Assembly (NCBI GenBank): GCA_045661305.1
Contig: JAZRFJ010000033.1
Coordinates: 1 to 54,542 of the forward strand
Direction of reading: 5' to 3'
DNA: 54,542 bases
DNA from: UMGS1840 sp045661305
GTDB lineage: Bacteria > Bacillota > Clostridia > UMGS1840
The notes under the pieces were generated by a model, which was not told the DNA's origin, made no database searches, and worked only from the letters and a program-made list of their open reading frames with translations. Positions 32,312 through 38,545 of the stretch are shown here, in pieces (position 1 is the stretch's first letter; every line of letters starts with the position of its first letter). The translations under genes and the position numbers were made by a program.

Positions 32312-32767
32312 TCATCTGCATTTTTTCTCTTCAAACTGTATAACTTTTTTCCCTAAAATTTTATAGTAAGGGACAGGTAACTTATTAAAAGCATAGTAGT
32401 TAATAGCGTCGGATAAAAAAATCCCTGCAATAGAAATAATTATCCATAATAAGCTGTATGGAAGACAGATAACCCCTAAAAAATTAAAAGGGATACCAGA
32501 ATAATCCCACATTTTAGGCAAATCAAAGGATATAAATAAAATTCCTATTATAAGCTCAAAAAGTGTTATCGCACATGAGCCTGTAATCCCCTGAAGAATA
32601 AGGTCCATATCCCAGGAAAATCTTTCATTTATATAGTCAAGTATCATAAGTATTACTCCACCGCAAATTCCCATCAGCGGATATGAGTATCCCCGAAAAC
32701 AAACCTCTATTGCGATATAGGCACAAAATCCTGTTGCAAAAAGAACAATAAGTCTTAGTAAATTAAT
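32312..32767 (-). CDS. CmpB-type (PF06541-like) membrane protein, probable ATT start
   Basis: A small polytopic membrane protein of the family annotated as putative ABC transporter permease (PF06541-like). The frame opens after TGA at 32776-32774 and holds no ATG, GTG or TTG before ATG 32674, but an ATT at 32767 lies six bases after GAGGTGA. From it the protein has 151 residues, starting (M)NLLRLIVLFATGFCAYIA, a first hydrophobic helix, then FRGYSYPLMGICGG, which is typical of the family. Starting at 32674 would remove that helix. Later segments include IPFNFLGVICLPYSLLW. Function unknown. Confidence 0.75.
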   Translation of the reverse strand: MNLLRLIVLFATGFCAYIAIEVCFRGYSYPLMGICGGVILMILDYINERFSWDMDLILQGITGSCAITLFELIIGILFISFDLPKMWDYSGIPFNFLGVICLPYSLLWIIISIAGIFLSDAINYYAFNKLPVPYYKILGKKVIQFEEKKCR

Positions 32768-32826
32768 AACGCATCACCTCAGTAAAAGATATGCATAAGT
32801 GGATGTTAAAAGAACAAAAGAAAACA

Positions 32827-32861
32827 AACAAGAAATAAATTTTAATTTTTCATTTCTTGTT
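32827..32861. promoter_or_regulatory. Inverted repeat between divergent genes
   Basis: AACAAGAAAT (32827-32836) and ATTTCTTGTT (32852-32861) are perfect complements. A third ATTTCTTG copy lies in the spacer of the nhaC promoter (32891-32898). This could be an operator controlling nhaC. Confidence 0.45.
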
Positions 32862-32881
32862 GTTTTTAGTCGAAAAAAGTA

Positions 32882-32910
32882 TTGACAAAAATTTCTTGCT
32901 GTGATATAAT
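32882..32910 (+). promoter_or_regulatory. Promoter of nhaC
   Basis: TTGACA (32882-32887), 17 bases and TATAAT (32905-32910), full consensus. Its spacer contains ATTTCTTG. Confidence 0.8.
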
Positions 32911-32952
32911 TTTTTTATTAGTTTTTAAAAATAAAAAAAGGAGTTTTTTGAG

Positions 32953-34578
32953 ATGAAAAACACAAAAAAACTTTTTGGGCTTATGTCAATTCTCACGATT
33001 GTTTTTACAACATTGATGCCGATTATTGCATTTGCTGAAGAAGAAACAACTGTAAGTATGTTTTTTGGTACCCCCTGGGCACTTTTACCACCGGTGATTG
33101 CTATTGCACTTGCTCTTATAACCAAAGAAGCATACTCATCATTATTTATTGGTATTTTTGTCGGAGGACTTTTTGCAGCAAATTTCCGTCCTGTAAAAGC
33201 TGTTGACGCACTTATTAATGACGGACTTATTGCGGCAGTTTCAGGAACAGCAGGTATTTTTGTATTCCTTGTTGTTTTGGGAATATTGGTTGCACTTGTA
33301 AATAAAGCAGGCGGAAGTGCCGCTTTTGGTGCGTGGGCACAGAAAAACATCAAATCAAGAACAGGTGCTATGCTTGCAACATTTTTGCTTGGTGTACTTA
33401 TTTTTATTGACGATTATTTTAACTGCTTAACTGTTGGTTCTGTAATGCGTCCCGTAGCAGATAATCATAAAATTTCAAGAGCAAAGCTTTCATATATAAT
33501 TGATGCAACAGCTGCTCCTGTTTGCATGATTGCACCTATATCTTCATGGGCTGCTGCCGTTTCAAGCTATGCTCCTGAAGGTCAGGGAATAAGCTTGTTT
33601 GTTCAGGCAATCCCTTATAACTTCTATTCAATTTTAACCTTGGTTTTTGTTGTTGCGTTAGCTTTAATGAAGTTTGATTACGGTCCAATGAAATCGCACG
33701 AAATAAATGCTCTTGAAAAAGGAGACCTTTATACATGCGGTGAAAAGAACGAAGTACCTGAAGATGAACCATCCTCAAGAGGTAAGGTAATCGACCTTGT
33801 TTTACCAATTATAGTTCTTATTATTGTTTGTGTAATTGCACTTATATATGTTGGCGGTTTCTTTGGTGTTGATATTTGGGGCGGTACAGAATGTGCAGGC
33901 GATTTTATTGCATCATTCGGTAATACAGATGCAACTGTTGGTCTTCCTTGGGGCGGACTTATCGCACTGGTGTTTACAATCGCTTATCTTTCTATAAGAA
34001 AAGTTGTATCATTTAAAGAGGCTATGGATTGTGTGCCAAAGGGCTTTGTAGCTATGGTACCTGCTATTCTTATTCTTACCCTTGCAACTTCACTTAAAAA
34101 TATGACAGGACTTTTGGGTGCTGATGTATATGTTGAAGGTCTTATGAAAGGTGCTGCTGCAGGTCTTGCAAATTTCTTACCTGCTGTTATATTTATTGTT
34201 GCATGCGTTCTTGCTTTTGCAACAGGCACATCATGGGGAACCTTCGGTATTCTTATTCCGATTGTTACAGCTATGTTTGACCCGTCAAATTCGCTTTATA
34301 TTATCGGCATGTCAGCTTGTCTTGCAGGTGCTGTTTGCGGTGACCACTGCTCACCGATTTCAGATACAACAATTATGTCATCTGCCGGAGGTCAGTGTAA
34401 CCACATAAACCATGTTTCAACACAGCTTCCTTATGCTATAACAGTTGCAGCAGTTTCATTTGTTTCTTACATTATTGCGGGCTTTGTTCAGTCAGTATAT
34501 ATCATGCTCCCGCTTTCAATAGTTCTTATGATTGTTACATTATTTGTAATTAAAGCTGTGACAAAAAAAGAAGCATAA
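32953..34578 (+). CDS. nhaC: NhaC-family Na+/H+ antiporter
   Basis: A 541-residue polytopic membrane protein of the NhaC antiporter family. A leader-like hydrophobic start (MKNTKKLFGLMSILTIVF, ending about residue 26) is followed by ten or more hydrophobic segments. Family-like stretches are GVLIFIDDYFNCLTVGSVMR, APVCMIAPISSWAAAVSSYA, FATGTSWGTFGILIPIVTAM and GAVCGDHCSPISDTTIMSSA. Members exchange Na+ for H+, or malate for lactate in some cases; the exact substrate is not visible. AAAGGAG lies 9 bases before ATG 32953. The gene is a single unit with a terminator. Confidence 0.92.
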   Translation: MKNTKKLFGLMSILTIVFTTLMPIIAFAEEETTVSMFFGTPWALLPPVIAIALALITKEAYSSLFIGIFVGGLFAANFRPVKAVDALINDGLIAAVSGTAGIFVFLVVLGILVALVNKAGGSAAFGAWAQKNIKSRTGAMLATFLLGVLIFIDDYFNCLTVGSVMRPVADNHKISRAKLSYIIDATAAPVCMIAPISSWAAAVSSYAPEGQGISLFVQAIPYNFYSILTLVFVVALALMKFDYGPMKSHEINALEKGDLYTCGEKNEVPEDEPSSRGKVIDLVLPIIVLIIVCVIALIYVGGFFGVDIWGGTECAGDFIASFGNTDATVGLPWGGLIALVFTIAYLSIRKVVSFKEAMDCVPKGFVAMVPAILILTLATSLKNMTGLLGADVYVEGLMKGAAAGLANFLPAVIFIVACVLAFATGTSWGTFGILIPIVTAMFDPSNSLYIIGMSACLAGAVCGDHCSPISDTTIMSSAGGQCNHINHVSTQLPYAITVAAVSFVSYIIAGFVQSVYIMLPLSIVLMIVTLFVIKAVTKKEA

Positions 34579-34598
34579 TTAGTATTTATGAATAATAA

Positions 34599-34640
34599 CA
34601 GGGCATACACTCATTAAAAATGCTTGTATGCCCTGATTTA
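34599..34640 (+). terminator. Terminator after nhaC
   Basis: CAGGGCATACA pairs with TGTATGCCCTG around a 15-base loop; the trailing sequence is ATTTATATTTT. Its T tract is broken. Confidence 0.7.
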
Positions 34641-34675
34641 TATTTTCATAATAAAAAGATGGGGAATGTTTTAAG

Positions 34676-35626
34676 ATGGTAAAAACACATTCAAAAAAAA
34701 TTGTGATTTCAGGACTTATGTTGGCAACAGGAATTATTCTTCCGTTTTTAGCGGCACACGGCTTTGGGATGAGTGGTAACATACTTCTTCCTATGCACAT
34801 TCCCGTTTTATTGTGCGGATTTTTCTGCGGCCCTTTGTTTGGATTTTTATGCGGACTTATACTACCTGTTTTAAATAGTGTTCTGACAGGTATGCCTGTT
34901 ATGTATCCGATGGCAATAATAATGACTTTTGAACTCTCAGCATACGGTTTTATATCAGGTTTTCTTTATAAGCTTTTTGGATATAAAAAAAGTTATGTAA
35001 TTATATACATAGTTTTAATATCATCTATGTTTTTTGGAAGACTTTTTTATGGACTTGGAGTATGGTTTCTACTTTTGTTTAATACCAATCTCGGAAAAAT
35101 TTCAGTTATAGCCGCAACGATAAAAGGACTTCCTGGTATTGTTATACAATTGCTTCTAATTCCGCAGATTGTTATGCGTGTAAGAAATAGTTTAATAAAA
35201 TACAATGCCTTTGAGGAAGCAGTAGATATGATTAAAAAGAGCAAGGCAACCTGTGTTCTTGTAAAAGACAATAAAATTATAAGTGCAGAGTCACCAAAAG
35301 GAATATATTATATAATTGATTTATATGAAAAAGGACTTTTAAAGGATGCTTATATTGCTGATACCATTGTTGGAAAAGCTGCTGCTATGATTTTTTCTTT
35401 AGGCGGAGTAAAAGGCTGTTACGGTCGGACAACAAGCAGAAGTGCGTTAAAATGGTTAAATGAGCATAATATAAATGCAACATATTCCGAGCTTACACCT
35501 GCAATTCAAAACAGAAAAGGCGACGGAATATGTCCTATGGAAGAAACGGTAAAAAATATATTTGATGAAAATGAAGCACTTCAAGCTTTAAAAAATAAGG
35601 TAAAAGAATTAAGAGGTAGCCCATAA
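34676..35626 (+). CDS. ECF transporter S component fused to a DUF1893 domain
   Basis: A 316-residue fusion. The N-terminal part (about 1-185) is a six-helix integral membrane S component of an energy-coupling-factor vitamin transporter (GLMLATGIILPFLAAHGFGM, LLPMHIPVLLCGFFCGPLFG, GLILPVLNSVLTGMPVMYPM). The C-terminal part (about 190-316) matches DUF1893, with SKATCVLVKDNKIISAES, DTIVGKAAAMIFSLGGVKG and DGICPMEETVKNI; the family's structure (TM1506) has a deaminase-like fold. The fusion suggests the substrate is bound or modified right after uptake, but the substrate is unknown. No ECF ATPase genes lie in the window. Confidence 0.88.
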   Translation: MVKTHSKKIVISGLMLATGIILPFLAAHGFGMSGNILLPMHIPVLLCGFFCGPLFGFLCGLILPVLNSVLTGMPVMYPMAIIMTFELSAYGFISGFLYKLFGYKKSYVIIYIVLISSMFFGRLFYGLGVWFLLLFNTNLGKISVIAATIKGLPGIVIQLLLIPQIVMRVRNSLIKYNAFEEAVDMIKKSKATCVLVKDNKIISAESPKGIYYIIDLYEKGLLKDAYIADTIVGKAAAMIFSLGGVKGCYGRTTSRSALKWLNEHNINATYSELTPAIQNRKGDGICPMEETVKNIFDENEALQALKNKVKELRGSP

Positions 35627-35641
35627 AAATGAGCAACCTCT
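35608..35641. terminator. Terminator shared by the ECF-S and HAD genes
   Basis: AAGAGGT-AGC-CAT pairs with ATG-GC-ACCTCTT around AAAA, overlapping the ECF-S stop codon. It lies between convergent genes. Confidence 0.65.
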
Positions 35642-35651
35642 TAAATTTATT

Positions 35652-36308
35652 TTAGTTTTCAATTATTGTTTTATATATTTCATCAACTGTATCAACAATA
35701 TAGTCAGCTCCGGCTTCTTCAAGCTCATTTTCTTTTGCAAAACCAAATTTTACTCCTATTGATTTTATGCCGTTTTTCTTTGCACCTATTATGTCATGAG
35801 AACGGTCACCGACCATAATAACAGTTTTTTTGTTTTCTTCTTTTAATTTAAATCTTAAAAATACTTCTTCAATTACTTCTTTTTTGTCAACCCTTTTTCC
35901 GTCAAGCTCACTTCCTACAACACAGTCAAAATATTTTAACAAATCAAATTTTTCAAGTATTCTTAATGTATAAACTTCAGGTTTTGATGTTGCAACGGCT
36001 AATTTTATTTCTTTTTTCTTTAAACTCTCTAATAAATCGGGGATACCATCTATCACTTCATTTTCAAAAAGTCCTGTTACTGAAAATCTTTCTCTGTATT
36101 TTTCAAGAGCTTTTTTGGATTGTTCTTCGGAAAAGCCATATCTTATTTCAAATTCTTTTTGAAGAGGTGGACCGATAAATCCTACAAGCTTTTTTAAATC
36201 ATTTTCAATAATTCCTGCATCTTTTAAGGCATATTGAACACTTTTGGTTATGCCTTCTTCTGGATTTGTCAAAGTACCGTCAAGGTCAAATAATACTGTA
36301 TCAAACAT
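35652..36308 (-). CDS. HAD-family phosphatase, phosphoglycolate phosphatase-like
   Basis: A 218-residue hydrolase of the HAD subfamily IA. Motif I is FDLDGTLTNPEEG (nucleophile Asp and acid Asp), motif II ends in VATSKPEVY, and motif III/IV is VIMVGDRSHDIIGAKKNGIK. The cap domain lies between about 17 and 95. Members dephosphorylate phosphoglycolate or similar small phosphate esters; the true substrate cannot be assigned. It stands alone on the minus strand with GGAG before ATG 36308. Confidence 0.9.
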   Translation of the reverse strand: MFDTVLFDLDGTLTNPEEGITKSVQYALKDAGIIENDLKKLVGFIGPPLQKEFEIRYGFSEEQSKKALEKYRERFSVTGLFENEVIDGIPDLLESLKKKEIKLAVATSKPEVYTLRILEKFDLLKYFDCVVGSELDGKRVDKKEVIEEVFLRFKLKEENKKTVIMVGDRSHDIIGAKKNGIKSIGVKFGFAKENELEEAGADYIVDTVDEIYKTIIEN

Positions 36309-36476
36309 ATTTTTTTCTCCAATAGTTTATTTTATATTATTATAATATCAGATATGGTCGTTTCTGTCAATAGATATTAAAATCAAAAAAAGTGTTTTTG
36401 AAAAGAAGAGAAAAATTGAGAAAACAAGAGAAAAAAAGAGAAAAATATTTTTATATTAAAAAAATCAAAAAAAATA

Positions 36477-36505
36477 TTGACAAAAATAAAAATTTAATGT
36501 ATAAT
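36477..36505 (+). promoter_or_regulatory. Promoter of rplM-rpsI
   Basis: TTGACA (36477-36482), 17 bases and TATAAT (36500-36505). Full consensus. Confidence 0.8.
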
Positions 36506-36525
36506 AGCAAAGGTCGTTTGGAAAA

Positions 36526-36551
36526 GCGAGGAAAATTTGCGAGGAAAATTT
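36526..36551 (+). repeat. 13-bp tandem repeat in the rplM leader
   Basis: GCGAGGAAAATTT occurs twice head to tail, at 36526-36538 and 36539-36551, in the leader about 15 bases after the likely start site. Upstream (36405-36445) is a GAGAAAA-rich purine stretch. Confidence 0.8.
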
Positions 36552-36596
36552 ATATAAGTTTATAAAAATTAATTAATATATGGAGGTATAAGTATA

Positions 36597-37031
36597 ATGA
36601 TGAAAAATACTTATCTTGCAAAACCGGGCAAAGAAGAAGCTAAATGGTACATCGTTGATGCAGCTGATATGCCTTTGGGAAGAACAGCAGCTAAAGTTGC
36701 TACAATTTTAAGAGGAAAACATCGTCCTGAATTTACACCTAATGTTGATTTAGGAGACCATGTAATAGTTATTAATGCTGAAAAAGCTGTTTTAACAGGT
36801 AACAAACTTCAGAACAAATTCTATTACAGACACACAGGATACATCGGCGGACTTAAAGCTGTATCTTATGAAAAGCTTATGGCTGAAAATCCTGAAAAAG
36901 CAATGTTGCTTGCTATTAAGGGTATGTTGCCACACAATTCTTTAGGTAGAAAAATGGCTACAAAAGTAAGAATTTACAAGGGTGCTGAGCATGAACATGA
37001 AGCTCAGAAACCTGAAGTATATAACGGTTAA
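36597..37031 (+). CDS. rplM: Large-subunit ribosomal protein L13
   Basis: Early-assembly 50S protein, 144 residues, standard length. Signatures: WYIVDAADMPLGRTAAKVAT, LRGKHRPEFTPNVDLGDHVI, and KGMLPHNSLGRKMATKVRIY. GGAGG lies 10 bases before ATG 36597; a second ATG follows directly. It forms the usual rplM-rpsI operon, 16 bases before rpsI. Confidence 0.97.
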   Translation: MMKNTYLAKPGKEEAKWYIVDAADMPLGRTAAKVATILRGKHRPEFTPNVDLGDHVIVINAEKAVLTGNKLQNKFYYRHTGYIGGLKAVSYEKLMAENPEKAMLLAIKGMLPHNSLGRKMATKVRIYKGAEHEHEAQKPEVYNG

Positions 37032-37047
37032 TAGGAGGTAACATAAA

Positions 37048-37449
37048 ATGGCTAAAAAGAATATTGAAGTATACTTGGGAACAGGTAGAAGAAAAAGCTC
37101 AGTTGCCAGAGTAAGAATTATGCCGGGTAAGGGAGCTATCACAATTAACAAAAGAGATATTGATGATTATTTCGGTTTAGAAACATTGAAAGCTATCGTT
37201 CGTCAGCCACTCGTATTAACAGGAAACGAAGGAAAATTCGATGTAGTTGTAAATGTATTCGGAGGCGGTGTTTCAGGTCAGGCCGGTGCTATCAGACATG
37301 GTATCACAAGAGCACTCATCAGCTTTGATGCAGAACTTAAAAGCCAGCTCAAAAAAGCAGGCTTCGTAACAAGAGACCCAAGAATGAAAGAAAGAAAGAA
37401 ATACGGACTCAAAGCAGCTCGTCGTGCTCCACAGTTCTCAAAGAGATAA
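37048..37449 (+). CDS. rpsI: Small-subunit ribosomal protein S9
   Basis: 30S protein whose C-terminal tail reaches the P-site tRNA. It is 133 residues with signatures YLGTGRRKSSVARVRIMPGK, NVFGGGVSGQAGAIRHGITR and the C-terminal RKKYGLKAARRAPQFSKR. AGGAGG precedes ATG 37048. A strong terminator follows. Confidence 0.97.
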   Translation: MAKKNIEVYLGTGRRKSSVARVRIMPGKGAITINKRDIDDYFGLETLKAIVRQPLVLTGNEGKFDVVVNVFGGGVSGQAGAIRHGITRALISFDAELKSQLKKAGFVTRDPRMKERKKYGLKAARRAPQFSKR

Positions 37450-37462
37450 TTACTTTATCTAC

Positions 37463-37497
37463 AAACCCCCACAACCACTACGGTTGTGGGGTTTTTT
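37463..37497 (+). terminator. Terminator after rpsI
   Basis: ACCCCCACAACC pairs with GGTTGTGGGGTT, followed by a T run. Confidence 0.92.
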
Positions 37498-37516
37498 ATG
37501 TGCATTTACAAACTAA

Positions 37517-37590
37517 TTAGAAAAAAATCTAAATAGGTCTTGACTTTGTTATTTTTATATGATATACTCTATTTAGAAATATTTCTAAAT
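37517..37590 (+). promoter_or_regulatory. Promoter with two operators for the SdpR-like repressor
   Basis: The promoter is TTGACT (37540-37545), 17 bases, TATACT (37563-37568). Two sites share the pattern TTAGA-N6-TCTAA: 37517-37532, before the -35, and 37573-37588, at the start site. The second lies in a perfect 20-bp palindrome (37571-37590). They are 56 bp apart, so a repressor dimer at each could loop or block the promoter. Autorepression is likely for this family. Confidence 0.75.
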
Positions 37591-37611
37591 AGCAATAGGA
37601 GTGTGATATTT

Positions 37612-37875
37612 GTGGGAATGAACGAAACATTAAAAGCTTTGTCAGATTCTGTTAGGAGAGACATTTTGCAGATGTTAAAAGGCGGAAAAAAGTCAGCAGG
37701 GGAAATTGGAGAGCATTTTAATTTGACAGGAGCTACAGTTTCATATCATCTTGCAAAACTTAAAAATGCAGATTTGATAACAGAGCAAAAATATAAGAAT
37801 TTTATATATTATGAATTAAACATTTCTGTTTTTGAAGAAGTGTTGACTTGGATTTATGATTTGGGAGGTAAATAA
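37612..37875 (+). CDS. ArsR-type repressor, SdpR-like
   Basis: A winged-helix repressor of about 85 residues, close to Bacillus SdpR. Motifs: ALSDSVRRDILQMLKGGKKS and the recognition helix GATVSYHLAKLKNADLITEQ, then FIYYELN. There is no metal-binding Cys cluster, so it is not a metal sensor. GTG 37612 lies 10 bases after AGGAG; ATG 37618 is a possible alternative and gives the more usual MNE start. It is followed two bases later by the SdpI-like gene, as in the sdpRI operon of Bacillus, where SdpI sequesters SdpR when toxin is present. Confidence 0.88.
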   Translation: MGMNETLKALSDSVRRDILQMLKGGKKSAGEIGEHFNLTGATVSYHLAKLKNADLITEQKYKNFIYYELNISVFEEVLTWIYDLGGK

Positions 37876-37877
37876 AA

Positions 37878-38498
37878 ATGAAATTTTTTAAATTTATAAA
37901 ATTAAGAATTCTTTTTATAACAGGTCTTGTGTGTCTTTTACCCATTCTTTTAGGAATTGCACTATGGAATGTTTTACCTGATACAATGCCAATTCACTTT
38001 AATATTAATAACGAACCTGATAATTTTGCTTCAAAAGGTTTTACAGTGTTTTTATTGCCGTTTTTGATGATGCTTTTACAGATAATATGTTGTATTATAA
38101 ATGATATTAATGCACATAAACACGGAGAGAGAAAAAAATTTGAAACAGCAACAAAGTGGATTATTCCTGTTATGTCTATTATTCTTCAAATAACAATTTT
38201 CGGATATTCTCTTGGTTGGAATATAGATATAAGAAAGGTTGCTGCACTGATTGTAGGCGGGGCTTTTCTTGTAACAGGCAACTATTTACCAAAGCTTGAT
38301 TATATAAAGAATTATGATTTGGATACCGAAAAAGCAAGAAAAATAAACAGATTTATGGGATATGGAAATGTTATTATGGGAATTTTAATTCTTATAACTA
38401 TTTTCTTGCCGCCTATCGCTACACTGATATGGATTTTTTCATTAATTCCATACGCTATTGCAAGTATTATATATGGAATTAAAATAGGTAAAAAATAA
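37878..38498 (+). CDS. SdpI-family immunity/integral membrane protein
   Basis: A 206-residue membrane protein with about six hydrophobic segments. The first half is a DUF1648 domain (WNVLPDTMPIHFNINNEP then DNFASKGF), the second an SdpI-like part with GNYLPK and INRFMGYGNVIMG. In Bacillus SdpI protects against the killing peptide SDP and also acts as the signal for its repressor. No toxin precursor gene is seen nearby, so the pair may respond to a peptide from other cells. Translation is coupled to the repressor gene (GGGAGG within the upstream stop region). Confidence 0.88.
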   Translation: MKFFKFIKLRILFITGLVCLLPILLGIALWNVLPDTMPIHFNINNEPDNFASKGFTVFLLPFLMMLLQIICCIINDINAHKHGERKKFETATKWIIPVMSIILQITIFGYSLGWNIDIRKVAALIVGGAFLVTGNYLPKLDYIKNYDLDTEKARKINRFMGYGNVIMGILILITIFLPPIATLIWIFSLIPYAIASIIYGIKIGKK

Positions 38499-38530
38499 GA
38501 TAACCACAATAAAATTTTATCTATTTTTTA
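38491..38530 (+). terminator. Possible terminator after the SdpI-like gene
   Basis: AAAAATAAGATA can pair with TATCTATTTTT across about 16 bases; it overlaps the stop codon and is AT-rich, so strength is doubtful. Confidence 0.4.
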
Positions 38531-38545
38531 AGAAGGAATAATTTT

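Noticed and set aside
36405..36445. Possible CRISPR or short-repeat array in the GAGAAAA-rich stretch
   Set aside because: The units are short, irregular and lack spacers; it is low-complexity purine sequence.
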